A DNA stretch of 64,000 bases from positions 1-64,000 of the forward strand of contig DATMXP010000043.1 of NCBI GenBank assembly GCA_035561515.1. Direction: 5' to 3'. A program made the translations under genes and the position numbers. Every line of letters starts with the position of its first letter. Positions within the stretch are counted from its first letter, which is position 1. Under the pieces are notes generated by a model, which was not told the DNA's origin, made no database searches, and saw only the letters and a program-made list of their open reading frames with translations. This DNA is from Terriglobales bacterium (GTDB taxonomy: Bacteria > Acidobacteriota > Terriglobia > Terriglobales > Acidobacteriaceae). This document shows, in pieces, positions 37,088 through 45,088 of this stretch.

Positions 37088-39022
37088 TTACTTCTTGTCT
37101 TCAACGTCCACGTATTCGGCGTCGATCACGCCTTCGTCTTTCTTCTGCTGCTGGCCTGGGCCTGCTCCGTCGGTGCCCGGAGTCGGTCCAGCCTGCGGAC
37201 CACCCGGTTGCGCCTGCTGAGCTGTCGCCTTATACATCTGCTCGGCCAGCTTGTGCGAAGCCTGGGTCAGACGTTCCCGCGCGGAATCCATCTGCCCCTT
37301 GTCATTCGACTCGAGCGCCTTCTTGGCATCCGCGAGGGCGTTTTCGACCTGCTGGCGCTCATCGCCGGAGATCTTGTCGCCATGCTCGCGGAACATCTTT
37401 TCGATGTTGTAGACCATACCGTCGAGCTGGTTCTTCGACTCGATCGCCTCGCGCGCGGCTTTGTCCTCGGCGGAGTGGGCATCGGCTTCCTTCGCCATGC
37501 GCTCCACTTCTTCCTTCGATAAGCCCGACGAGGAAGTGATGGTGATCTTCTGGTCCTTGCCGGTTGCCTGGTCTTTCGCGGTGACGTTCAGGATGCCGTT
37601 CGCGTCGATGTCGAACGTGACTTCGATCTGCGGCACGCCACGCGGCGCCGGCATAATGCCCGTCAGATGGAACTTGCCGAGCGTGCGGTTCTGCCCCGCC
37701 ATCGGACGCTCGCCCTGCAGCACGTGAACCTCAACCGAGGTCTGACTGTCTGCCGCGGTCGAGAAGATCTCACTCTTGCGAGTCGGGATCGTGGTGTTGC
37801 GCGGGATCATCGGCGTCGAAACACCGCCCAGCGTTTCGATCGACAGCGTCAGCGGGGTCACGTCGAGCAGCAGCAGGTCTTTCACTTCGCCGCCGAGCAC
37901 ACCGCCCTGAATTGCCGCGCCGATTGCGACGACTTCGTCGGGGTTCACTCCCTTGTGGGGTTCCTTCCCGAAGAGATCTTTCACCAGCTTCTGAATCGCA
38001 GGCATACGCGTCTGGCCACCGACAAGCACTACTTCGTCGATCTTGTCGGCTGTAACGCCTGCATCCTTCATCGCCTGACGGCATGGAGCAGTCGAACGCT
38101 CAATGATGTCGCGAACCATCTCTTCCAGCTTCGCGCGGGTGAGCTTCTTAACGAGGTGCTTCGGACCGGTCGCATCTGCCGTGATAAACGGCAGATTGAT
38201 CTCGGTCTCCATCGTGGTAGAAAGCTCGATCTTCGCGCGCTCTGCGGCGTCACGCAGGCGCTGAAGGGCCATTTCGTTGCCCTTGGCGCGGAGGTCGAGG
38301 CCTTCGTCTTTCTTGAACTCGTCGATAAGCCAATCGACGATGCGCTGGTCAAGGTTGTCGCCGCCGAGGTGCGTATCACCGTTGGTGGATTTCACCTCAA
38401 TGACGCCTTCGCCAACTTCAAGAATCGAGATATCGAAGGTGCCGCCACCGAAGTCGTACACAGCGATGGTTTCGTCCTTCTTCTTGTCGAGCCCGTATGC
38501 AAGCGCAGCGGCCGTGGGCTCGTTGATGATGCGCTTCACGTTCAGACCGGCGATCTGGCCGGCGTCTTTCGTAGCCTGGCGCTGTGCGTCGTTGAAGTAG
38601 GCCGGGACCGTGATAACCGCGTCGGAGATGCTTTCACCGAGGAAGTCTTCGGCCGCCTTCTTCAACTTCTGCAAGATCATGGCCGAAATCTGCGGTGGCG
38701 TGTGCTTCTTTCCCTGCGCCATGATGGCGACGTGGTCGCCTTCACGCTCCACCGTGTAGGGGACCATCTTCATTTCTTCGTTTACTTCGTCGTAGCGGCG
38801 TCCCATGAACCGCTTGATCGAGTACACCGTGTTGCCGGGATTGGTGATGGCCTGACGCTTCGCGACCTGACCCACCAGTCGCTCACCCGACTGTGTAAAT
38901 GCAACGACAGAAGGGGTGGTGCGACCGCCTTCTTCGTTCGCGATGACCTTCGGCTCGCCGCCTTCCATGACGGCCACCACCGAGTTGGTGGTGCCGAGGT
39001 CAATACCGATAATCTTTGCCAT
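37088..39022 (-). CDS. dnaK: Chaperone DnaK (Hsp70)
   Basis: 644 residues. Nucleotide-binding domain: [56 protein letters not shown] and [16 protein letters not shown]. The linker [19 protein letters not shown] precedes the substrate-binding beta domain, the helical lid, and a disordered C-terminus rich in Gly/Gln/Pro ending [11 protein letters not shown]. It is the central ATP-driven foldase, working with DnaJ and ClpB here, and in HspR-type systems it serves as co-repressor. The ribosome binding site GAAGGAGG is seven bases before the ATG. It starts the dnaK-dnaJ-hspR run. Confidence 0.98.
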   Translation of the reverse strand: MAKIIGIDLGTTNSVVAVMEGGEPKVIANEEGGRTTPSVVAFTQSGERLVGQVAKRQAITNPGNTVYSIKRFMGRRYDEVNEEMKMVPYTVEREGDHVAIMAQGKKHTPPQISAMILQKLKKAAEDFLGESISDAVITVPAYFNDAQRQATKDAGQIAGLNVKRIINEPTAAALAYGLDKKKDETIAVYDFGGGTFDISILEVGEGVIEVKSTNGDTHLGGDNLDQRIVDWLIDEFKKDEGLDLRAKGNEMALQRLRDAAERAKIELSTTMETEINLPFITADATGPKHLVKKLTRAKLEEMVRDIIERSTAPCRQAMKDAGVTADKIDEVVLVGGQTRMPAIQKLVKDLFGKEPHKGVNPDEVVAIGAAIQGGVLGGEVKDLLLLDVTPLTLSIETLGGVSTPMIPRNTTIPTRKSEIFSTAADSQTSVEVHVLQGERPMAGQNRTLGKFHLTGIMPAPRGVPQIEVTFDIDANGILNVTAKDQATGKDQKITITSSSGLSKEEVERMAKEADAHSAEDKAAREAIESKNQLDGMVYNIEKMFREHGDKISGDERQQVENALADAKKALESNDKGQMDSARERLTQASHKLAEQMYKATAQQAQPGGPQAGPTPGTDGAGPGQQQKKDEGVIDAEYVDVEDKK

Positions 39023-39104
39023 TGGAATGGCCTCCTTCTGGGAACTGCTTATAAGTGCTCATAAATGCGCGACTTACAGGTACTCTGACCTTAATAACAC
39101 CAGC

Positions 39105-39134
39105 AATATAGAACTTGAGTGTCTTACTGTCAAG
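39105..39134 (-). promoter_or_regulatory. dnaK promoter with HAIR operator for HspR
   Basis: On the minus strand TTGACA (39133-39128), 17-base spacer, TATATT (39110-39105). CTTGACA-N7-ACTCAAG covers 39134-39114 and matches the HAIR consensus CTTGAGT-N7-ACTCAAG at 12 of 14 arm positions. The left arm contains the -35 box, so bound HspR would block RNA polymerase. The hsp20 promoter has the same design. Confidence 0.82.
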
Positions 39135-39246
39135 TTTTAGATGTCCTCGGATGCCTTCCGGTTGCAGTTCTTCGTCTGTTTTTAAGGACTTGCAGCCGTC
39201 TTTTTATGCCTGTATTGATGATGTCGGGATTGGGAGGAGAGTTCGT

Positions 39247-40086
39247 ATGCCTTGTCGGCTTGAAGATCTGAAGAAAGTTCCCTTATTCGCCCTGCTGGAC
39301 GACGAGGAAACTGCCGTACTTGCCGGGCAGGTAGAGTTCAGGCGATTCGAACCACGACAGCGCGTGTGGAAGATCGGCGACCCGGGCGGTCGAGCCTATG
39401 TGCTGATATCCGGTGCGGTACGCGTAACCACGGTGGACGAGGACAATCAGGAAGTGCTGGTAGATCAGCCAGCTCCCGGCGAATTCTTCGGCTTCGCCTC
39501 TATGCTCGACCATACGCCGCACCAAACGGAAGCGGTCGCCGACGTGGAAACCGAGTGCATAGAGGTAGACCGGCACGACATAACGGTCCTGATCGAGCGA
39601 AAGCCCCACGCGGGACTCGACATGATGACCGTCCTCGGGCGCCAGTTCCATCACGCGCAGAAACTCGTTCAAATCCGCGCCAATCGCAATCCGAACGAGA
39701 TCATTGAAGAAGAGGAGACCTTGGGTGAGAAGATTGCGGATACCGTAGCCTCATTCGGCGGCTCGTGGACGTTCATCCTGATCTTTGCCGCGTCCCTGAT
39801 CAGTTACGCCACCCTGAACGTGAAATTAAGGGACGCCGCCTGGGATCCTTATCCGTTCATCCTGCTTAACCTGTTTCTATCAATGCTGGCCGCTGTGCAG
39901 GCGCCGGTCATCATGATGAGCCAGAATCGCCAGGACAAGAAAGACAGGCTGCGTAGCGAATTGGACTTCGACGTGAATCGCCGGGCGCACAAGGAGATTC
40001 AGGGTCTCGCCAGCAAGCTCAATTTCTTGAGCGACCGGCTTGGAGACCTGGAAGACCTGCTTCGAGCAAGAACACAGACAAAATAA
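39247..40086 (+). CDS. Cyclic nucleotide-binding domain protein fused to DUF1003
   Basis: 279 residues. The N-terminal ~125 residues form a cNMP-binding fold (LEDLKKVPLFALLDDEETAV, FRRFEPRQRVWKIGDPGGRA, VDQPAPGEFFGFASMLD). The phosphate-cassette Arg is not clear. From ~165 a DUF1003 domain follows: FGGSWTFILIFAASLISYAT, the second helix YPFILLNLFLSMLAAVQAPV, and the amphipathic QNRQDKKDRLRSELDFDVNR. The start at 39247 follows GGGAGGAG; the frame runs back to 39115 but there overlaps the dnaK promoter. It is probably an inner-membrane protein sensing a cytoplasmic ligand. No effector is known. Confidence 0.88.
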   Translation: MPCRLEDLKKVPLFALLDDEETAVLAGQVEFRRFEPRQRVWKIGDPGGRAYVLISGAVRVTTVDEDNQEVLVDQPAPGEFFGFASMLDHTPHQTEAVADVETECIEVDRHDITVLIERKPHAGLDMMTVLGRQFHHAQKLVQIRANRNPNEIIEEEETLGEKIADTVASFGGSWTFILIFAASLISYATLNVKLRDAAWDPYPFILLNLFLSMLAAVQAPVIMMSQNRQDKKDRLRSELDFDVNRRAHKEIQGLASKLNFLSDRLGDLEDLLRARTQTK

Positions 40087-40087
40087 A

Positions 40088-40110
40088 AGGCCGGGATCAA
40101 TTCCCGGCCT
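40088..40110. terminator. Hairpin between convergent genes
   Basis: AGGCCGGGA / TCCCGGCCT, a perfect 9-bp stem with a TCAAT loop, right after the DUF1003 gene stop and before the end of the aminotransferase gene. The flanking A/T tract is short. Confidence 0.65.
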
Positions 40111-40126
40111 CAGAAAAGATCGCAAA

Positions 40127-41377
40127 TCAGACCGAAACCGCAACCATTTCCGGCGCACCGATCTGGGCGCGGATGGCCACGGAGAGCCTCCGGATTCCTT
40201 CACGGATCTGTTCCGGCTTTGCGTTGGAGAAGTTCAGACGCATGTTGTTCGCTCCCTTCCCTTCTTCGGGATAGAAGCAGTCGCCCGGAACGAACGCCAC
40301 GTTCTGGTCAATGGCGACCTTGAGCAGTTGATTGCAATCAGTGTTTTCGGGCATCGTTACCCAAAGGAACAGTCCGCCAGCGGGCTCGGTCCACTTTACC
40401 TGTGGCGGGAAATACTCCCGCATAGCGTCAATCATGATGCCGCGACGCTCGCCGTAAACCTGCCGGATGGTCTTTACGTGGGCGTCAAGGAAGCCATCGC
40501 GTGCGACTTCGTACACGATCATCTGGTTGAACGTGCTGGTGTGGAGATCGGCCCCCTGTTTCAACTGTACCAGCTTCGCTATAACTTCGGTGGGAGCCAC
40601 AATCCAGCCCAACCGGATTCCCGGCGCCAGAGTCTTAGAGAAGGTACTCAAGTAGATAACGTTACCAAGAGAGTAACCGTTATCACGGCGGAGGTTCTCC
40701 CTGTCCAGAACCACCAGCGGCGGCAGATGTTCGCCTTCATAACGCAGTTGACCGTACGGGTCGTCTTCGATGATCGGAATGCCGTATTTATTGGCCAGGA
40801 AAACCAGCTGCTGCCGCCGCTCGAGAGAGAGCGTAACCCCGCTCGGGTTCTGGAAATTCGGCAGGATATACATGAATTTCGGGCCCGAACGCAGCGCTTC
40901 TTCGAGAAGATCTGTACGAAGACCGTCATGATCGGTCGGTACGCTTACGTACTCCGCGCCAAATACATTGAAGGCCTGTAGAGCGCCGAGGTATGTGGGG
41001 GCCTCCACCAGCAGCCTGTCCCCCCGGTTAATGAGCAGTTTCGCGATCAGGTCTAGTGCCTGTTGCGATCCGCTGGTAAGCATAACGTTGTCGGGGGTAG
41101 CGAGGATTCCGTACCGCTGGAGGTTGGCAGCGATGGCCTGGCGCAAGGGCAGATAGCCCTCCGTTGTACTGTACTGCAAAGCGGCCGGGCCCTGCTCGGC
41201 CAGCACCTTCCTGCATGCCTCCTGAAAACGTTCCAAAGGAAAGACTTCCGGGGCAGGCAATCCGCCGGCGAAAGAAATCACTTCCGGTCTTTGAGTGAGC
41301 TTCAAAAGTTCGCGAATCGCGGAGCTCTTAATCGTGCGGGTTCGTTGCGCGTAACGATGCGACCACGGCGTTCCCAT
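40127..41377 (-). CDS. PLP-dependent class I/II aminotransferase (LysN/MocR-type fold)
   Basis: 416 residues. Signatures: VISFAGGLPAPEVFPLE, LQYSTTEGYLPLRQAIA, MLTSGSQQALDLIAKLL, FMYILPNFQNPSGVTLS, IIEDDPYGQLRYEG, and the PLP lysine in LSTFSKTLAPGIRLGW. These match the 2-aminoadipate/aromatic aminotransferase group (LysN, ARO8-like). The ATG at 41377 follows GGAGG at eight bases; the frame extends six codons further. Amino donor and acceptor cannot be fixed; 2-aminoadipate, branched-chain or aromatic amino acids are all possible. Confidence 0.9.
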   Translation of the reverse strand: MGTPWSHRYAQRTRTIKSSAIRELLKLTQRPEVISFAGGLPAPEVFPLERFQEACRKVLAEQGPAALQYSTTEGYLPLRQAIAANLQRYGILATPDNVMLTSGSQQALDLIAKLLINRGDRLLVEAPTYLGALQAFNVFGAEYVSVPTDHDGLRTDLLEEALRSGPKFMYILPNFQNPSGVTLSLERRQQLVFLANKYGIPIIEDDPYGQLRYEGEHLPPLVVLDRENLRRDNGYSLGNVIYLSTFSKTLAPGIRLGWIVAPTEVIAKLVQLKQGADLHTSTFNQMIVYEVARDGFLDAHVKTIRQVYGERRGIMIDAMREYFPPQVKWTEPAGGLFLWVTMPENTDCNQLLKVAIDQNVAFVPGDCFYPEEGKGANNMRLNFSNAKPEQIREGIRRLSVAIRAQIGAPEMVAVSV

Positions 41378-41579
41378 AAAAGGGCCTCCGCACAAAAACT
41401 ACTTAAAAATGGCGCAAAATTGCAGTGACGTAGATTACCGAAGTAGGGTTACACTCTCGTTAAGCAAGAACAAAGAGTTGGCTGCTTCTACCGTGAAGCG
41501 CGGCAAGGACACTTCGCTTCCGCAGCCATTGTCGTTAGGACAGGTTCACTGTACCAAGAGGTTTGCACGTAACACGAAA

Positions 41580-41612
41580 CCATCCAATGGCGCATGGAAC
41601 GCCACTGGATGG
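41580..41612 (-). terminator. Long hairpin beyond the small HTH gene
   Basis: CCATCCAATGGCG (41580-41592) and CGCCACTGGATGG (41600-41612) pair along 13 positions with one mismatch. On the minus strand TTTCGTG follows, a weak T-rich end. It is a probable terminator for the small HTH gene ending at 41627. Confidence 0.55.
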
Positions 41613-41626
41613 AGGTAAAACGGGGG

Positions 41627-41818
41627 TTAGAGGCGCTCGATACGCTTCAGTTCGGCCTGGAGAGCAGCTTCAATTTCCGTTGATTTTCGTTCGCCGCGTG
41701 CTACACGACTTACGTACGAACGATCAACACCTAATTTACGTGCGACGCGACTGTACAAACCTCGATACAGTTGATATCGCTTGAAACTCGATTGTTTGTT
41801 ATTATTCGCTGTCACCAA
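41627..41818 (-). CDS. Tiny HTH (XRE/lambda-like) regulator
   Basis: 63 residues. The core YSRVARKLGVDRSYVSRVAR is a helix-turn-helix of the lambda repressor/XRE type, followed by GERKSTEIEAALQAELKRIE. It is shorter than almost all XRE repressors. The start is unusual: TTG at 41818 or GTG at 41815, both inside the palindrome GTCACCAACGGTGAC. Divergent from another XRE gene 81 bases away. Likely DNA-binding; partner unknown. Confidence 0.7.
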   Translation of the reverse strand: MVTANNNKQSSFKRYQLYRGLYSRVARKLGVDRSYVSRVARGERKSTEIEAALQAELKRIERL

Positions 41819-41880
41819 CGGTGACTCACCCTGTTACGAGAATTTTCGTACTGGGAAACTAAGCTATAACTCACAAGTTA
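41811..41880. promoter_or_regulatory. Palindrome-rich control region of the divergent HTH pair
   Basis: Three inverted repeats lie between the two genes: GTCACCAACGGTGAC (41811-41825, covering the start of the minus gene), TACGAGAATTTTCGTA (41835-41850, one mismatch) and TAACTCACAAGTTA (41867-41880). The region is AT-rich compared with its surroundings and must hold both promoters. They are candidate operators for one or both HTH proteins. Confidence 0.55.
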
Positions 41881-41899
41881 CAACTGTCAAGGACGAAAC

Positions 41900-42160
41900 G
41901 TGCGCGCTGCAGTTAAACTCGCTAAACCAACCTGGGCGACCCGGATCGAAAAGCTCCGGGCACGTCTAAACCTCAGCCAAACAGAGTTCGCTAACCGCCT
42001 GGGCGTTTCCGCTATGGCGGTGTCCAGATGGGAACGCGGTATTAACGAACCTCCTGCCAAGTGTTATGTCACGCTCGGTAAAATGTCCGGCCCAGACGAG
42101 TGCTGGTTTTACTGGGAGCGGATTGGTATTAACAAGCGCGACGTGGCGAAGATGAGTTAA
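41900..42160 (+). CDS. XRE-family HTH regulator
   Basis: 86 residues, GTG start with AAGGA six bases upstream. A complete XRE domain runs from RIEKLRARLNLSQTEFANRL through GVSAMAVSRWERGINEPPAK. The tail LGKMSGPDECWFYWERIGIN is a short Trp-rich helix that may contact a ligand or partner. Divergent from the 63-residue HTH gene. No phage or toxin gene is nearby. Confidence 0.85.
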   Translation: MRAAVKLAKPTWATRIEKLRARLNLSQTEFANRLGVSAMAVSRWERGINEPPAKCYVTLGKMSGPDECWFYWERIGINKRDVAKMS

Positions 42161-42179
42161 TACAGTAACCCAATAGCAA

Positions 42180-42203
42180 GCCCCGAACCTTGCGGTTCGG
42201 GGC
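42180..42203. terminator. Hairpin between XRE and LytTR genes
   Basis: GCCCCGAACC / GGTTCGGGGC, a perfect 10-bp stem with a TTGC loop, between convergent genes. It is followed by AAAAACTC on the plus strand and lacks a clean T-run in either direction. Probable bidirectional terminator. Confidence 0.65.
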
Positions 42204-42227
42204 AAAAACTCTTGTTTTGGAGGGCGT

Positions 42228-43034
42228 TTAGGCCGTGCTTTGCATGGACGAACCCCGGAGGAACGTTGGACTCCGCCGGAGATAGTCCTGAATCCGGTCC
42301 CGGAAACTGCGGCTCAAGGAAAGCTCCTTTCCTGTCCGCAGAACGACGATATACTCGCCGTTATTACAAGGCTGTAGCTCTTTTATTTTCTCCAAGTTGA
42401 CGATGATCGAGCGATGAATGCGCATGAAGCGCCGGCGGTCGAGTTTCGCCTCGAAAGCGTTCATGGTTTCACGCATAAGATACTCATCATGGCCGGTATG
42501 AATGCGGACGTAATTCGCGGCCGCCTCCACCCAGTCGATCTCTTCCGATTTCAGGAACACCACCCTGCCCCCGGTCTTGATAACCAGCCTGTCAGACGGA
42601 GGCGCTGGTTGCGGCCGAACGTCGTGCATCATTGCCAGTAACCGGGCGGTGATATCGCCGCTGCGGGAGCGTTCAATCTGGGCTCGCGCCCTTTGCAGCG
42701 CCTTCAGGAAGCGTTCCTGGTCAAAGGGCTTTAGCAGGTAATCCAGTGCGTGGGTTTCAAAGGCCTGGACCGCATACTGGTCATAGGCGGTCACGAAGAT
42801 CACGACAGGCATACTCTCGACGCCGACCTGCTCCAGTACACCGAACCCATCCAGTTCGGGCATTTCCACATCCAGGAACAGCAGGTCAGGCTGGAAGTGA
42901 TCGAGGGCTTCCACTACTTCTTTGCCATTCCGGCACTCAGCCACGATCTCCACATCTTTTTCGCCCGATAGCAGGCGCCGAATACGGTTTCTTGCTAACG
43001 GCTCATCATCAGCGACAACAGCTCGGATCATCAA
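42228..43034 (-). CDS. LytR/AlgR-type response regulator (receiver + LytTR)
   Basis: 268 residues. The receiver domain (4-120) has ADDE (8-11), phospho-acceptor Asp55 (LLFLDVEMPELDG), Thr in FVTAYD and Lys in LLKPFD. The LytTR DNA-binding domain (~160-252) has VFLKSEEIDWVEAAANYVRI, FMRIHRSIIVNLEKIKELQP and LSLSRSFRDRIQDYL. It is coupled to the sensor kinase gene by an ATGA overlap. Targets unknown; LytTR systems often control envelope or autolysis genes. Confidence 0.93.
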   Translation of the reverse strand: MMIRAVVADDEPLARNRIRRLLSGEKDVEIVAECRNGKEVVEALDHFQPDLLFLDVEMPELDGFGVLEQVGVESMPVVIFVTAYDQYAVQAFETHALDYLLKPFDQERFLKALQRARAQIERSRSGDITARLLAMMHDVRPQPAPPSDRLVIKTGGRVVFLKSEEIDWVEAAANYVRIHTGHDEYLMRETMNAFEAKLDRRRFMRIHRSIIVNLEKIKELQPCNNGEYIVVLRTGKELSLSRSFRDRIQDYLRRSPTFLRGSSMQSTA

Positions 43035-44212
43035 CGTACCCCTTCGAGCATTGGACGCACGTCGGGATGAACCGTTAGCGAACCTTTTTCGACCTGCGGC
43101 TGAAGCAGAACGGACGAGTGATACGGGATGACAATACGGGCCTGTAGCCCACCCTCGGGCCGATTGTTCAGTTCCAGTGCGTAATTTCGCCCATACAGGA
43201 AGTCGAGGCGCGCACGGGTGGTGCTGAGCCCAATTCCAAAATTGGAAGCCACCGAACGTCCGCTTGTTTTTAAGCCCGGACCGTTGTCATCGACCGTAAC
43301 CAGAACCTGGTCACCTTTCTTCTCTGTCCTGATCTGAATCAGACCGTTCTCGGCTCTCCTCGAGATCCCGTGCCGGATGGCGTTTTCCACAATCGGCTGT
43401 AGCAGCAGGTTGGGCACCCGGGCATCGAGAGTTTCCGGAGCGATGTCGAGCGACACTTTCAAGCGATCCTGAAAACGAGTTTGCTCAATTTCCAGGTAGC
43501 CCTTCACGAATTCAAGTTCATCACGCAGCGTAACTTCCTGAGTGCCGATGTTCTCCAGCGTGATGCGCAGCAGATCGCTCAATCGGGTGATAACCCGCTC
43601 CGCGACGCTAACGTCCTGATGCATGAGCTCGCTAACGCTGTTCAGCGTGTTGAATAGGAAATGCGGGTGCAACTGCACTTTCAGCGCCTGGAGCTGGGCC
43701 TTCGCCAGTTGGGCCTCCAACAGCGTCGCTTGAAGCTCGCGGTCGCGGTAACGCTGGTAATAGAGCCATCCGTGCACAAGGATGACAATGCTCGAATAGA
43801 TGAACAGGTCGTCGCTGCCGCTGGCGAGAAAGTTCCGGCGCAACGACTGAAGGTAGGTCTGCTTTCGCGCAAGTTCGGGCCAGATCCACGGGTCAAAGGC
43901 CGTGATGATAATGCCGTGCACCACAAGGACGGCAGGCGCCGCAATTACGTGCATCATCACCGAACGAAACCACTTTGTTTTTTCGATGGTGAATCGCTTC
44001 GCCATCCAGATCGTGAATGGCGTAAACAGCGGTCCCCAGAAGGAGTAGGCCACAAAGTACAGCGGCGCGAGGTGGATCCAGGTGGTAGGCCTTCCTATAG
44101 CAAGGCGCCAAGAATAAGCAAAAGTTGTACAGGTCGCCGACCACCCCAGCCAGAATAGAACAATGAGGCCCCATTTCAGAGTGGGAGTCATGCGATCCGG
44201 TGTTATGCGCAT
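43031..44212 (-). CDS. LytS/YehU-type sensor histidine kinase
   Basis: 393 residues. Four or five N-terminal membrane helices (LIVLFWLGWSATCTTFAYSW onward) are followed by a coiled linker (ELQATLLEAQLAKAQLQALK), the His_kinase domain with the phospho-acceptor in QLHPHFLFNTLNSV, and an ATPase region with LLLQPIVENAIRHGI (N box) and DDNGPGL (G1). The ATG at 44212 has GGAGGG upstream; the open frame to 44446 looks antisense-like. It forms a two-component pair with the overlapping LytTR gene. The membrane domain is not a recognised sensor type. Confidence 0.92.
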   Translation of the reverse strand: MRITPDRMTPTLKWGLIVLFWLGWSATCTTFAYSWRLAIGRPTTWIHLAPLYFVAYSFWGPLFTPFTIWMAKRFTIEKTKWFRSVMMHVIAAPAVLVVHGIIITAFDPWIWPELARKQTYLQSLRRNFLASGSDDLFIYSSIVILVHGWLYYQRYRDRELQATLLEAQLAKAQLQALKVQLHPHFLFNTLNSVSELMHQDVSVAERVITRLSDLLRITLENIGTQEVTLRDELEFVKGYLEIEQTRFQDRLKVSLDIAPETLDARVPNLLLQPIVENAIRHGISRRAENGLIQIRTEKKGDQVLVTVDDNGPGLKTSGRSVASNFGIGLSTTRARLDFLYGRNYALELNNRPEGGLQARIVIPYHSSVLLQPQVEKGSLTVHPDVRPMLEGVR

Positions 44213-44479
44213 CTGGGACCCTCCAGTCCGCACTGCACGTGAACGAATAATGCCTTGCCTGAGCCCAGAAACATTACTCCTATTTTCCGTCCAAACAAGG
44301 GTTCCCGTCGAACTTGGCGGAAACCCAAGTACGTCTATCCCGAAGACTTGGCATCTCATCCCAACCTGATTGCCCAGCGTGAACTTCCGCCCGAAACTGA
44401 GCGTAATCAATACTGGGGTTAGGGTAAGAACCCCACGTAGGCCCAAGTCTCGGTTTCACGATCGTTGCGGAGTGGAAGT

Positions 44480-45028
44480 ATGAAACTCGTTTCCGTGTTG
44501 CTGTTGTGTGTTTTCGTCGCCGGCACTGCCTTGGCCAGCGAAAAGGCTCCGAGCTTCTCAAGTTCCGCGCGGCTGAGCGGCAGCAATGAACTGCTGCTTC
44601 CGGCCAATTATCACAGTTGGGTGGTGCTTTCGCCCTCCGCTCCAGGGATCCCGAAGCATACCCACAAGCACGTTGCGAGCAAAGTGTTCGTGGAACCAAC
44701 GGCGTTCGAGCACTTCAACAAGACCGGACAGTGGCCGAACCGTACCGTTATCGTTCTGGAGATGCGCAATCCCAAAGCGGCAAAACACACGTGCGCCCTG
44801 ATGGCACTGGAAGCCGCCGTAAAGGACGATTCGAACCTCGCGGAACCGTGGAGCTATTACGGGATTATTTACGACCGCATCACTGCCCAGCGTACCGCTG
44901 CGCCGTTGGTGACCGGCAATTGCGAAGATTGCGAGCATCCGACAGATTTCATGCTGGCCATGGCGGTTCCGACGCTTCGCGCGGTAATTAACGCCAAGCC
45001 TTCGACAGTGTCACCCACGTTGTTCTAA
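44480..45028 (+). CDS. Exported cytochrome P460-like protein lacking the heme-ligand His
   Basis: 182 residues with a signal peptide (MKLVSVLLLCVFVAGTALAS). The mature part follows the cytochrome P460 pattern: YHSWVVLSPSAPGIPKH, KVFVEPTAFEHFNKTGQWPN, RTVIVLEMR, EPWSYYGI and GNCEDCEHPTDFMLAMAVP. In P460 enzymes the last motif is CxxCH and binds heme; here it is CxxCE, so normal c-type heme ligation is lost or altered. The ATG at 44480 was chosen over a TTG at 44465. Divergent from the kinase gene and followed by a strong terminator. The family call is moderate. Confidence 0.65.
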   Translation: MKLVSVLLLCVFVAGTALASEKAPSFSSSARLSGSNELLLPANYHSWVVLSPSAPGIPKHTHKHVASKVFVEPTAFEHFNKTGQWPNRTVIVLEMRNPKAAKHTCALMALEAAVKDDSNLAEPWSYYGIIYDRITAQRTAAPLVTGNCEDCEHPTDFMLAMAVPTLRAVINAKPSTVSPTLF

Positions 45029-45045
45029 CGGTTTGTCTCAGGAAG

Positions 45046-45088
45046 AATCCTCACCTGTCATCCCCCGGCAGGTGAGGATTTCTTGTTT
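45046..45088 (+). terminator. Intrinsic terminator after P460-like gene
   Basis: AATCCTCACCTG (45046-45057) and CAGGTGAGGATT (45069-45080), a perfect 12-bp stem followed by TCTTGTTTAT. It probably also serves the convergent thiolase gene ending at 45087. Confidence 0.85.

Noticed and set aside
37667-39064. 465-codon plus-strand frame opposite dnaK
   Set aside because: It is fully antisense to a complete dnaK, is His/Arg/Val-rich without motifs, and is a shadow of dnaK codon bias.
39040-39140. CIRCE element at dnaK
   Set aside because: No TTAGCACTC-N9-GAGTGCTAA pattern. The inverted repeat fits HAIR instead.
39115-39246. N-terminal extension of the cyclic-nucleotide/DUF1003 protein
   Set aside because: The extension would overlap the dnaK promoter and HAIR site, lacks a ribosome binding site, and the domain starts after the ATG at 39247 with its GGGAGGAG.
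41409-41618. 69-codon plus-strand frame near the aminotransferase gene
   Set aside because: Low-complexity, no family; it overlaps the hairpin that ends the small HTH gene.
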